Shown in pieces: positions 1-5,932 of a DNA stretch of 64,000 nt; the first letter of the stretch is position 1; every line of letters begins with the position of its first letter. This stretch comes from Paludibacteraceae bacterium (GTDB lineage Bacteria; Bacteroidota; Bacteroidia; Bacteroidales; Paludibacteraceae), in NCBI GenBank assembly GCA_017478725.1, contig JAFVDD010000025.1:1-64000 (forward strand). Direction: 5' to 3'. The translations under genes were made by a program, and so were the position numbers. The notes below the pieces were generated by a model that was given only the letters and a program-made list of their open reading frames with translations, did no database searches and was not told where the DNA came from.

Positions 1-470
1 CCGAACTGCCCTCGCACCTCATGGTACAAGATTACCTGCTGGAGTCCGGCAGCCGATACAAAGCGACGCTCCATACCCACCCTATCGAACTGGTGGCTAT
101 GAGCCATCTGACGCATTTCAAGGACAGCGAGACGATGACCCACACCCTCTGGTCGATGATTCCCGAGACGCTGGCGTTTGCGCCGCTCGGCATCGGCTGG
201 GTGCCCTACGAGGTGCCCGGTTCGCTGGAGCTTGCCAAGGCTACGCTCGCCAAGATGCATGATTACGATGTAGCCATGTGGGAGAAACACGGTGTGTTCG
301 CCGTGGGGCAGGATATCATGGACGCGTTCGATCAGGTCGATGTGCTCAACAAGGCGGCGAACATCTACATGTGCGCCCGCAACATGGGCGGCGAACCCGA
401 AGGTCTGACCGACAAGGATATGAAGGACGTGCAGACCATCTTCTCTCTGCCCACCAAACGTCCCTGCTAA
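1..470 (+). CDS. rhaD: Rhamnulose-1-phosphate aldolase, C-terminal part
   Basis: The gene enters from the left edge; the frame is open from base 3 and about 155 C-terminal residues are present. RhaD is a class II zinc aldolase that splits L-rhamnulose-1-phosphate into dihydroxyacetone phosphate and L-lactaldehyde in the cytoplasm. The HTHP motif just inside the fragment matches the paired zinc-binding histidines of the family, and a later WEKHGVF matches the third metal histidine. The segment around AFAPLGIGWVPYEVPGS and the C-terminal AANIYMCARNMGG are typical of RhaD. It lies 11 bases before a rhamnose mutarotase gene, which supports the call. The N-terminal half and any upstream rha genes are outside the window. 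Confidence 0.92.
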   Translation, partial: ELPSHLMVQDYLLESGSRYKATLHTHPIELVAMSHLTHFKDSETMTHTLWSMIPETLAFAPLGIGWVPYEVPGSLELAKATLAKMHDYDVAMWEKHGVFAVGQDIMDAFDQVDVLNKAANIYMCARNMGGEPEGLTDKDMKDVQTIFSLPTKRPC

Positions 471-481
471 GCCACTGAGTT

Positions 482-796
482 ATGCAACGCGCAGCTTTTA
501 AGATGTTCCTCAAGCCGGGGATGAAGGACGAGTACAAACGTCGGCATGCCAACCTCTTTCCTGAGTTGCGCGCTCTGCTCTCCGAGAGCGGGGTGCGTAA
601 CTACAGCATTTATCTGGACGAAGAGACGAACACACTCTTTGCCTATCAGGAACTGGAAGGAGACGGCGGCAGTCAGGATCTTGGTGCCACGGAAGCCTGT
701 CAGCGTTGGTGGGCATACATGGCGGACATCATGGAGGTCAACCCCGACAACTCCCCCGTCAGTATTCCCCTTCCGGAGATGTTCCACATGGACTGA
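482..796 (+). CDS. rhaM: L-rhamnose mutarotase
   Basis: A 104-residue protein, the usual RhaM length. RhaM interconverts the alpha and beta anomers of L-rhamnose so that the isomerase receives its preferred form. Family motifs are clear: RRHANLFPEL near the N-terminus, YSIYLD in the middle, CQRWWAYM around residue 75 and NPDNSPVS near the end. The gene starts 11 bases after the rhaD stop, so the two are very probably co-transcribed. A strong terminator follows immediately, which makes this the last gene of the rhamnose operon. Confidence 0.95.
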   Translation: MQRAAFKMFLKPGMKDEYKRRHANLFPELRALLSESGVRNYSIYLDEETNTLFAYQELEGDGGSQDLGATEACQRWWAYMADIMEVNPDNSPVSIPLPEMFHMD

Positions 797-803
797 CATT
801 ATC

Positions 804-835
804 AAAAAAGACGCCCGAAAGCGTCTTTTTTTTTT
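804..835 (+). terminator. Rho-independent terminator of the rhamnose operon
   Basis: The arms GACGC and GCGTC, extended by A/T pairs to AAAAAAGACGC and GCGTCTTTTTT, enclose the loop CCGAAA. A run of about ten T follows. It begins eight bases after the rhaM stop. Confidence 0.93.
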
Positions 836-883
836 GCCATGTCGCCATGTCGTCATGTCGTCATGTCGCCATGTCGTCCTGTC
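836..883. repeat. Octamer tandem repeat, six units of GYCATGTC type
   Basis: Six consecutive 8-base units: GCCATGTC, GCCATGTC, GTCATGTC, GTCATGTC, GCCATGTC, GTCCTGTC. The same octamer family, also six units long, occurs at 49641-49688. Confidence 0.9.
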
Positions 884-894
884 GAGGCTTTCGG

Positions 895-922
895 CTTCTG
901 AAGGCTGATGGCTGAAGGCTGA
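895..922. repeat. Heptamer tandem repeat (AGGCTGA type)
   Basis: Units CTTCTGA, AGGCTGA, TGGCTGA, AGGCTGA with a partial fifth unit. On the other strand these read as TCAGCC-type heptamers, the same word family found in several other places in the window. Confidence 0.8.
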
Positions 923-928
923 AGGCTT

Positions 929-1288
929 TTACCCCTCATACGCTTCGCTCTCCAGCGCCCAGAGGTACTGGCGGAAGGTGGTGTAGGTGTTCTGCGCCTT
1001 GAACGCCGCCTGATCCTGCGGCAGCTTCGTCAGGTCTTTCATTCGCGTGTTGACCGCCTTGCTGACCGCAGCGAACTTGTTGCGGATCAGCTGCTCGTCC
1101 TGCGTCGGTTCGGTCGTGCGTTTGACCGCCTCACGCAGGTAGATGCGGTTGCAGTCTTTCGAGGTGGTGGGGGCTACGCGGTGCGTCGCCAGAAGCATCT
1201 TCGTGCAGCTGTGCTGACCGCTTTTGCCGGGTTTTGCCAATGCGCCGGATATATGGTCAATACCCGGACTCCATACAACTTTTGCCAT
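929..1288 (-). CDS. Small conserved-type protein, member of the local small-protein family
   Basis: A 119-residue protein of unknown function with no signal peptide or membrane segment. It begins MAKVVWSPGIDHISGAL and its C-terminal half carries DQAAFKAQNTYTTFRQY. This half resembles RATLEAGFKAQSKYTSLFAY in the neighbour at 1562-1882. The start resembles MGKVFFDPGIASVRGIL of the gene at 2452-2721. I infer that these small genes derive from one family expanded in tandem. From memory of Bacteroidota genomes, short proteins with such an N-terminus and an FKxQxxY segment are common and uncharacterised. The middle is rich in Lys and Thr, which would suit nucleic-acid or structural binding, but I see no defined domain. 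Confidence 0.65.
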   Translation of the reverse strand: MAKVVWSPGIDHISGALAKPGKSGQHSCTKMLLATHRVAPTTSKDCNRIYLREAVKRTTEPTQDEQLIRNKFAAVSKAVNTRMKDLTKLPQDQAAFKAQNTYTTFRQYLWALESEAYEG

Positions 1289-1313
1289 AATAGTTAGGGT
1301 TTGATTGGGGCTG

Positions 1314-1364
1314 TCAGCCGTCAGCTGTCAGAACAGAAAGCTGAAAGCCGAAAGCTGAAAGCTG
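1314..1364. repeat. Two adjacent heptamer tandem repeats
   Basis: TCAGCCG, TCAGCTG, TCAGAAC at 1314-1334 is followed by AAAGCTG, AAAGCCG, AAAGCTG, AAAGCTG at 1337-1364. Both tracts keep a strict 7-base period. They fill most of the gap between two small genes. Confidence 0.85.
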
Positions 1365-1383
1365 AATTCATAAATAATAAGGG

Positions 1384-1548
1384 TTAATAGATTTTCTTTG
1401 ACGCGTCGTAGGTCTCTACGGTTTTGGTCTGGATGACGACGGCGGTGTCGCCGCGCTGGACGTAGGAGCTCTCGGTCGTGATGCGCCGCGTCACGTTGCA
1501 ACTCGCCAGCACTATGCCGGCAAGCGCGAGAATAAGGATATTACGCAT
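1384..1548 (-). CDS. Very small putative lipoprotein, 54 residues
   Basis: A 54-residue frame starting MRNILILALAGIVLASCNV. The start has one positively charged residue, then a hydrophobic core and a lipobox LASC, so cleavage before Cys17 and lipidation are predicted. The mature part is only about 38 residues, polar, and ends SKKIY. It starts 13 bases after the stop of the upstream gene at 1562-1882 on the same strand. The clean lipoprotein signal in so short a frame is the main reason to accept it as a real gene. Its function is unknown. The high content of Thr, Val and charged residues resembles an extended surface peptide. Confidence 0.6.
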   Translation of the reverse strand: MRNILILALAGIVLASCNVTRRITTESSYVQRGDTAVVIQTKTVETYDASKKIY

Positions 1549-1561
1549 AACTGAAGGTTAT

Positions 1562-1882
1562 TTACGCAAAGTCCGGTTTCACATATTTCTTCGCTACTGC
1601 GTACGCAAAGAGCGAGGTGTACTTGCTCTGCGCTTTGAAACCCGCTTCCAGCGTGGCGCGCTCAGTAGGATCAGCCAGAGCGGTCTTGGCTGCCTGTGCC
1701 GCTGTTTTCAGGGCTGCCTGACACGCCAGCACCTTGGTGTCCTTGCTGGTCCGGACGGGGTTCAGCAGATCCACGCCCAGTTGCTCTTTTCCGCAGCTGC
1801 AACGCTTGAAATACAGCGTCTCCGAGCGGTTGAACTTGCCCATCACGCGGGCAAACATGCCATGAAGTGTAATCTTTGCCAT
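1562..1882 (-). CDS. Small conserved-type protein, paralogue of the 929-1288 product
   Basis: About 106 residues when started at the ATG giving MAKITLHGMFARVMGKF. A start 24 bases further upstream is also open but adds an unrelated N-terminus. The first 40 residues hold a segment YFKRCSCGKEQ with two close cysteines. The second half is an alanine-rich helix followed by RATLEAGFKAQSKYTSLFAY, shared in pattern with the 929-1288 product. The product has no signal peptide. It is the first gene downstream of a strong promoter at 2145-2177, behind a structured leader of roughly 250 bases. The function is not recognised. Confidence 0.65.
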   Translation of the reverse strand: MAKITLHGMFARVMGKFNRSETLYFKRCSCGKEQLGVDLLNPVRTSKDTKVLACQAALKTAAQAAKTALADPTERATLEAGFKAQSKYTSLFAYAVAKKYVKPDFA

Positions 1883-1910
1883 ATCGCGCGAACTATCCTC
1901 GTGCATTGAC

Positions 1911-1927
1911 TGACCGCTTTGCGGTCA
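1911..1927. repeat. Perfect short inverted repeat in the leader of the small-gene cluster
   Basis: TGACCGC and GCGGTCA are separated by TTT. It lies between the structured element at 2048-2147 and the gene start at 1882, in a stretch (1883-2217) with no convincing gene. A second short inverted repeat, CCTCTT/AAGAGG, lies at 1995-2014. Confidence 0.55.
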
Positions 1928-2047
1928 TTGGGGCACTCGGATGCTCTCGCTCTTCGGTCTGCAAAACTGCGTTTTACATCCCGAGGGGAAGAGCGCCTCT
2001 TAGCTCGCGAAGAGGAATTAAAGTGGTTTAGGTTTAATGATGTAAGG

Positions 2048-2147
2048 TGCACCGGATTTGAGACCTTCCTTTTTGGATGACCGGGACTGAGAAGGAAGCA
2101 ACAAACGCCCCTGTCATCCATTATCTTGTTTTCTCAAATCCGGTGCA
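2048..2147 (-). promoter_or_regulatory. Structured 5' leader with long nested inverted repeats
   Basis: A perfect 16-base inverted repeat has arms TGCACCGGATTTGAGA at 2048-2063 and its complement at 2132-2147. Inside it is a second pair, GGATGAC at 2078-2084 and GTCATCC at 2113-2119. A CTTCCT/AGGAAG pair lies inside that. The outer arm coincides with the predicted transcription start of the minus-strand promoter at 2145-2177, so the RNA would begin at the base of this stem. It could be a regulatory leader or a small structured RNA; no known riboswitch class is recognised. Confidence 0.55.
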
Positions 2148-2177
2148 AAATTACTGCTTTTTGTCCATACTGCCAAA
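2145..2177 (-). promoter_or_regulatory. Bacteroidota-type promoter for the small-gene cluster
   Basis: On the minus strand, TTTG (2174-2177) is followed by exactly 20 bases and then TAATTTTG (2146-2153). This matches the TTTG-N19-21-TAnnTTTG consensus of Bacteroidota primary promoters. Confidence 0.75.
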
Positions 2178-2217
2178 TATCCGCTTTCGCAGGTTTGTCT
2201 GTTGACAAAAAAACGTT

Positions 2218-2427
2218 TCAGGCAGTCAGATCATATCCCGCATAGACGGATAGCGACTCCGTTTCGGGATAGGTCAGGTAGTCGCGCTGGTAGATGGCGG
2301 TGTCGGTGAAACGGTGTTTTCTGCGCCAGCCGTAAACAAGGATGTTCAGTCCCCGCATCCCCACCGGAGCTCCGACATGCCGCTCCAGCACCTGCACCAG
2401 CTGTGTCTTCTTAAATCGCTGTGTCAT
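2218..2427 (-). CDS. Small hypothetical protein
   Basis: About 69 residues. I choose the ATG at 2427 because AAAGGAGA lies five bases upstream of it; an ATG seven codons earlier falls inside a heptamer repeat. The product starts MTQRFKKTQLVQVLERH and contains RGLNILVYGWRRKHRF, a basic segment that could contact nucleic acid. No signal peptide or known domain is seen. It belongs to the minus-strand strip of tiny genes and follows the 2452-2721 gene after 24 bases. Confidence 0.5.
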   Translation of the reverse strand: MTQRFKKTQLVQVLERHVGAPVGMRGLNILVYGWRRKHRFTDTAIYQRDYLTYPETESLSVYAGYDLTA

Positions 2428-2438
2428 GTGTCTCCTTT

Positions 2439-2459
2439 CACTTTTCACTTTTCAATTTT
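2439..2459. repeat. Heptamer tandem repeat (CACTTTT type)
   Basis: Units CACTTTT, CACTTTT, CAATTTT. It overlaps the end of one small gene and the upstream region of the next. Confidence 0.75.
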
Positions 2460-2721
2460 CCGGAAAATCTATTTCCAATTGCCCTTTCATCGTCCGTTCG
2501 ACATATTCGCGGTGGCGTTCTTTGCCGTAGGTGATGCCGAAAGCCGTCCTGTTGGCGGCCTCGGCTTCCGTAGGCGTGTGGCCGGAGCGGTCGGGACGCG
2601 CTTGCACGATATGCATCACGCCGCCGTCGCGTGCCGGGTAACGCCGCAGGTAATACGGGTCGGTGCCGATCAGAATACCGCGGACGGAGGCGATACCCGG
2701 GTCAAAAAATACTTTTCCCAT
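2452..2721 (-). CDS. Small conserved-type protein of the MxKVxxxPGI group
   Basis: An 89-residue protein starting MGKVFFDPGIASVRGIL, very like the start of the 929-1288 product. The middle reads RPDRSGHTPTEAEAANRTAF, with an Arg-rich, polar pattern. Several Bacteroidota small-protein families have a short beta-like N-terminus followed by an R-x-tpte-x-R-x-F segment, but I cannot assign a named one. The last residues lie on a heptamer repeat. The 106 bases upstream (2722-2827) contain a partial frame without an ATG that overlaps this start. Confidence 0.55.
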   Translation of the reverse strand: MGKVFFDPGIASVRGILIGTDPYYLRRYPARDGGVMHIVQARPDRSGHTPTEAEAANRTAFGITYGKERHREYVERTMKGQLEIDFPEN

Positions 2722-2827
2722 TCGCGTTCTGTGTTGGTCAGGGTGTACTTGGCCTTTCCTCCGCAGATGGTCGCGTGATGGTCATGTTTCAGACGCGAGC
2801 ATCACGGGATCATCTGCCGGGAACGAC

Positions 2828-3007
2828 TTAACCGCGACGGGGGAGCGACCCTTTGAGGGAGGAACCTTTGTGGAATGAGGTGCGTTTGTAGATAGTGCCG
2901 CGTTTGGTAGCAATGACCGTTTCTACTCTGCCGTCCGCCAGACGCTTCCGGCTGATAACCCCGGACATGGTGCGGAACGGGGATTCCAAGGTGAATCTAA
3001 GTGCCAT
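2828..3007 (-). CDS. Very small basic protein, 59 residues
   Basis: A 59-residue frame starting MALRFTLESPFRTMSGVIS and ending in TAA at 2828. It is strongly basic (many Arg and Lys, for example SRKRLADGR and TKRGTIYKR). Its start resembles MAKITLHGMFARVMGKF of the 1562-1882 product, in the pattern of a short hydrophobic strand, a Phe and then MG or MSG. It begins six bases after the stop of the gene at 3014-3355 and is probably part of the same transcript. The function is unknown; the basic character suggests binding to nucleic acid or phosphate. Confidence 0.5.
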   Translation of the reverse strand: MALRFTLESPFRTMSGVISRKRLADGRVETVIATKRGTIYKRTSFHKGSSLKGSLPRRG

Positions 3008-3013
3008 AATGGA

Positions 3014-3355
3014 TTAGTTTTTAATATAAATTACTTTATTCCCCGTCGGATTGGCCATTTGCCATCCGTCACGGGGTTCTGTAGTGTGATAGCGGGCGTA
3101 ATAGTCGGCATAGGAGAGCGTCCGGGGATGGGGCTTGGCCTGTTTTCTAAGCACCACATCCTCCATGGCAAAATAGGGGTTCGGGTTAATCCAAAGACCC
3201 TGCCGGAGAGCCTCACTGATAGTGTCATACACATACTGCCTGGTTGCTTCGTCATAGCCTGCCCATAGCCTTTCGCAGCCTCGCCGGCGGCGCTTGTACT
3301 CTCCTTGCGGATTGAGTAATGTCCACATACTGTAAAATGAATAATTCATAATCAT
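3014..3355 (-). CDS. Conserved Bacteroidota small protein of unknown function
   Basis: A 113-residue protein; a second ATG two codons in is an equally good start. Landmarks are an Arg-rich patch YKRRRRGCERLW near residue 20, NPYFAMED near 60, TLSYADYY near 80, and TTEPRDGWQMANPTGNKVI at the end. I recall the last segment, in the form TT-x2-DGW-x-M-x-NPTG-x-x-VIYIK, as a conserved tail in uncharacterised Bacteroidota proteins, often near accessory DNA. The RRRxCxRLW patch suggests nucleic-acid binding. No catalytic motif is seen. A hairpin with tandem ATGCC words lies just upstream. Confidence 0.6.
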   Translation of the reverse strand: MIMNYSFYSMWTLLNPQGEYKRRRRGCERLWAGYDEATRQYVYDTISEALRQGLWINPNPYFAMEDVVLRKQAKPHPRTLSYADYYARYHTTEPRDGWQMANPTGNKVIYIKN

Positions 3356-3363
3356 TACATTTT

Positions 3364-3421
3364 AGCCATGCCATGCCTCGCATGCATTGACATGACAATC
3401 TTGGCATGGCAAGGCATGGCT
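3364..3421. repeat. Inverted repeat rich in GCCATGCC words
   Basis: AGCCATGCC at 3364-3372 pairs with GGCATGGCT at 3413-3421. The flanks repeat CATGCC and GGCATGGC, so alternative pairings exist. On the plus strand a T-run follows, giving a terminator-like form, although no plus-strand gene ends here. Confidence 0.6.
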
Positions 3422-3489
3422 TTTTTCTTTGTTAATTTTCTTTTGCTTCTTTTCTTTTATCGGCTTTCTTTTTTTGCCGAACGCGAGTG

Positions 3490-3497
3490 CAAAGGTA
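3490..3497 (-). promoter_or_regulatory. Possible promoter -7 element for the 3014-3355 gene
   Basis: On the minus strand TACCTTTG matches the TAnnTTTG element. No TTTG is found at the expected spacing upstream, so support is partial. The leader would be about 130 bases and would include the inverted repeat at 3364-3421. Confidence 0.45.
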
Positions 3498-3555
3498 CGG
3501 TTTTTTCGCAAAATGGGCGACCACAAAATCGTGGGCGGAGAGTTTAACGTTACAT

Positions 3556-3597
3556 ACAACAAAAAAACGGGCGGCTGCATTTGCAGTCGCCCGTTGT
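3556..3597. terminator. Terminator of the toxin-antitoxin operon
   Basis: The stem CGGGCGGCTGCA/TGCAGTCGCCCG at 3568-3593 is extended by ACAAC/GTTGT on the flanks. On the minus strand it is followed by seven T (3561-3567), directly downstream of the higA-like gene. Confidence 0.85.
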
Positions 3598-3613
3598 ATT
3601 TAGCCTCGTCACA

Positions 3614-3919
3614 TTAGCAGAGTGCGACTCTGCCTACAGAGGGTATATCCAATGACACTTGTTGTCCTAAAGCTTTAAAAAGTTTACAAATAGATGCCAG
3701 CGTCAGATTCTTCCCGTTCTCCAGCCGGGAAATCTGCGCCTTTTGCACACCCACCATCTCACCTAATTGTTCCTGAGACAACGATTTGGCTTGGCGAGCT
3801 TTGCGAATTGCGTCACCTACAAGCATTAGTTCTACTTGCTCATCATACTCATTGCGCTCCGGGGTTCCTTTGATTCCGACGTGTTTGTCAATCATTTGTT
3901 CCTGCGTGTAAAATTCCAT
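3614..3919 (-). CDS. higA: HigA-type antitoxin, XRE-family HTH
   Basis: A 101-residue protein with an XRE/Cro helix-turn-helix over residues 33-90. ARQAKSLSQEQLGEMVGVQKAQISRLENGKN carries the recognition helix, and LASICKLFKALG follows. Antitoxins of this type neutralise the toxin by direct binding and repress their own promoter. It lies 14 bases after the toxin-like gene, with AGGAGG in the gap as a ribosome binding site, which fixes the start. Toxin-first order is typical of HigBA modules. A 10-base inverted repeat in the promoter at 4319-4346 is a likely operator for it. Confidence 0.85.
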   Translation of the reverse strand: MEFYTQEQMIDKHVGIKGTPERNEYDEQVELMLVGDAIRKARQAKSLSQEQLGEMVGVQKAQISRLENGKNLTLASICKLFKALGQQVSLDIPSVGRVALC

Positions 3920-3933
3920 ATTATTTCCTCCTC

Positions 3934-4281
3934 TTATTTCTGATTAAAATATATATCCCTTATGCTCTCCGCATGACGAATCTCTTGCGGGGGCGTTTTC
4001 TGTGATTTCTTAATAAACCCATGCGTTGCGATAACTAATGTCTCGCGCCCGTTCCTTTTGTCCCAGAATGCCAATAAACGGTATTGAATATTATCAAACA
4101 ATGTCCGGAACTCCCAAATGTCAGTATTTTCTAATTTCTTAAACAACTTGGGATCATTCGTATAGGATGCCTTCTGAATATTGTATAATATCTTTGCACG
4201 GACTTTGCTTGTCTGCGCTTCCAAAAAGGCATCGGCTTCTTCGGAATATAGAACTTCGAACTTGTAAATCTGTCCTACCAT
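3934..4281 (-). CDS. higB: HigB/RelE-superfamily toxin (phage Gp49-like)
   Basis: About 115 residues from the ATG giving MVGQIYKFEVLYSEEADAF. A TTG further upstream lies inside the promoter -7 box and cannot be used. The fold signature fits RelE/HigB: a first strand EVLYSEEADAFLE, then helices, then DIWEFRTLFDNIQYRLLAFWD with the basic strand, and IATHGFIKKSQKTPPQEI near the C-terminus. The GFxKKxxKTPxxEI tail is the standard mark of Gp49/HigB-like toxins, which cut mRNA at the ribosome. The transcript start lies about 25 bases upstream. Confidence 0.85.
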   Translation of the reverse strand: MVGQIYKFEVLYSEEADAFLEAQTSKVRAKILYNIQKASYTNDPKLFKKLENTDIWEFRTLFDNIQYRLLAFWDKRNGRETLVIATHGFIKKSQKTPPQEIRHAESIRDIYFNQK

Positions 4282-4308
4282 AGGGTTGCTTTTCTTCAGA
4301 ATCGGGTG

Positions 4309-4346
4309 CAAAGATACGAAAAAGTTTCCATATACCGAAACTTTTT
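4309..4346 (-). promoter_or_regulatory. higBA promoter with inverted-repeat operator
   Basis: TATCTTTG on the minus strand (4309-4316) is a clear -7 element, with TTTC near the -33 position. A perfect 10-base inverted repeat overlaps the spacer and the -33 region: AAAAAGTTTC at 4319-4328 and GAAACTTTTT at 4337-4346, eight bases apart. This is the expected place for binding by the antitoxin. Confidence 0.7.
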
Positions 4347-4401
4347 GAAGAAAAAAAATGATTTTTTGTGCGTTTTAATGGATTATTACTCATAAATGCT
4401 T

Positions 4402-4578
4402 TTATTTCATCTCCTCTTCCATCGACCGGTAGGCATTCCAGACGGTGCCTTTACTAACGCCGAAAGCCAATGACACGTGCCATTGGCTTTCATCGGGATG
4501 CTCCAGATGATAGGCGTATATCTCCATCCAGAGCGTATATTTCAAGGGAATTTCAAAATAGCGGAGGAGGATGCTCAA
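4402..4578 (-). CDS. Small HTH-like protein, start codon uncertain
   Basis: A minus-strand frame of 58 residues if started at TTG 4578. The frame stays open up to 4653 without any ATG or GTG. The protein reads LLRYFEIPLKYTLWMEIYAY, then HLEHPDESQWHVSLAFGV, then SKGTVWNAYRSMEEEMK. The part WHVSLAFGVSKGTVWNAYR looks like a helix-turn-helix. Two A-runs on the coding strand (seven at 4630-4636, eight nearby at 4591-4598) lie where frames change. A short frame from ATG 4622 ends in a TGA overlapping the TTG. So either TTG is used with translational coupling, or a base was gained or lost in an A-run. The function is unknown. Confidence 0.45.
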   Translation of the reverse strand: MSILLRYFEIPLKYTLWMEIYAYHLEHPDESQWHVSLAFGVSKGTVWNAYRSMEEEMK

Positions 4579-4662
4579 TTCTCCTTCCTGTTTTTTTTGA
4601 GCAGAAACTGATACTTGGTCATAGGGGTATTTTTTTCTGATAATCCGACATCGTTATACAAC

Positions 4663-4685
4663 AAAAAAAGTGCCCCGAAGGACAC
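4663..4685 (-). terminator. Terminator of PUL1
   Basis: On the minus strand the stem GTGTCC-TTCG-GGGCAC has a stable TTCG loop and one G-U pair. It is followed by seven T and lies about 40 bases after the last PUL1 gene. Confidence 0.85.
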
Positions 4686-4725
4686 TTTTCTGAAATTCAA
4701 TGATCCGGCAAAGCCGTTTCGCGGT

Positions 4726-5913
4726 TTAGCGCGCGAGTTTCATGGATGCAGCCCCTTGGCGTACGATATATACGCCATGTTTGAGCGAGGAAAGAGGCAG
4801 GTCATCATTGGTGGAGAGCACTTGTTGTCCGGCCACGGTGAGAACCTGAGTGGGTACATCGGCATGACGGATAACTCCGTTCTCACATAGGATACCACCC
4901 TCCTGTACGGACGTTAAAGCAGTCGTTTCTGATACCGTATATTTAAGATTCATGATACGGAATGCCTGATTTCCTGCCTTGTCTGTACGTTGAGCAGTGA
5001 ATACCAATTCTCCTGCCGGCACGTTTTTCTCCACCAATTTAGCACCGGTCGTTTCTGTAGAATCAGAGAACACACCGGTGTTTTCTCCGTTGATAAACAG
5101 ATAACGCGAGCCTTTGCCGCCATCACCTACATTGCAGAACTTCACTGTAATCTTTCCCGGTTTAGCTAATTTGAGCATCAGCCAGCTAACCTGGCAGGCA
5201 TCGCCATTGCGCACGGCGTTTTCGCCACAAAGCATGATATAACGTGCGTCAAACTGGCTGTAATTTGTAGTAATACCCTCAATGGTGGACATAAGAATAG
5301 TATCTGTTGCTACTGCTGGTGATACTTTGTCTGCTCCTGCCGACGCCTTGGTCCAGTCCCACGTCATATCATTACTTACTACCAATTGCTCGGGTTTCTC
5401 CTCTTCTTCGGGTTCTGTAGAACCGCCTTCATCGCTGACTACTACCAAACGACGCAGCATGACAGACTTGCCGCCATAGCGATAAATCTTGATGACTGTT
5501 TCGCCTGCAACATTCATTTGACCATCTTCTCCACCGACGGCAATAGCTAAAATACGCTCATCATTGTTAGCGGAACTGGCATCGCTGACTGTTTTGCCAC
5601 CAATAGCCACAATAGGACCATGCGTGGTGCCATCCGACTGACCTGTCCAGTGAAGATAAATGCTATCAGCTGAAGTTAGTGCAGCAGAGAGCGTAACTGT
5701 TACTGTATCTGTATTAGTTTTTAGACGGATGCCACCAGAGCGGAGTTCGAACGTACCGCTGAAAGCGATAGTTGTCGTACCGGATGTTTCCGAAGCAGGA
5801 ACAGAAGTATGGGTACTATTCTTCGGGAAAGTGTAGTCCACTACTGTAGTTGCCATAACTGCTGTACTGGTCATAGCCAAAAGCAGCGAAAGAATTGATT
5901 TAATTGTTTTCAT
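4726..5913 (-). CDS. Secreted protein with T9SS type A-like C-terminal domain
   Basis: A 395-residue protein with an N-terminal signal peptide (MKTIKSILSLLLAMTSTAVMA). Two beta-rich segments follow, about residues 22-160 and 180-330, joined by an acidic linker EPEEEEKPEQ. The last 60 residues, including VLTVAGQQVLSTNDDL and SLKHGVYIVRQG, have the pattern of type IX secretion sorting domains: a beta strand, a GQxV turn, L-x-x-GVYIV, and a final short strand. No catalytic motif is recognised, and a glycan-binding role is possible. It is the last gene of PUL1, 19 bases after the beta-helix gene, with a terminator downstream. The beta-sandwich segments have no assigned family. Confidence 0.7.
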   Translation of the reverse strand: MKTIKSILSLLLAMTSTAVMATTVVDYTFPKNSTHTSVPASETSGTTTIAFSGTFELRSGGIRLKTNTDTVTVTLSAALTSADSIYLHWTGQSDGTTHGPIVAIGGKTVSDASSANNDERILAIAVGGEDGQMNVAGETVIKIYRYGGKSVMLRRLVVVSDEGGSTEPEEEEKPEQLVVSNDMTWDWTKASAGADKVSPAVATDTILMSTIEGITTNYSQFDARYIMLCGENAVRNGDACQVSWLMLKLAKPGKITVKFCNVGDGGKGSRYLFINGENTGVFSDSTETTGAKLVEKNVPAGELVFTAQRTDKAGNQAFRIMNLKYTVSETTALTSVQEGGILCENGVIRHADVPTQVLTVAGQQVLSTNDDLPLSSLKHGVYIVRQGAASMKLAR

Positions 5914-5932
5914 GATAATGTATATTTATAAG

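Noticed and set aside
1843-2121. 92-residue minus-strand frame in the structured leader
   Set aside because: It overlaps the start of the 1562-1882 gene and the inverted repeats, and its Ser/Arg-rich sequence shows no pattern.
2828-4700. Mobile element or prophage in the accessory strip
   Set aside because: No integrase, transposase, terminal repeats or attachment site could be found; only the gene content is suggestive.
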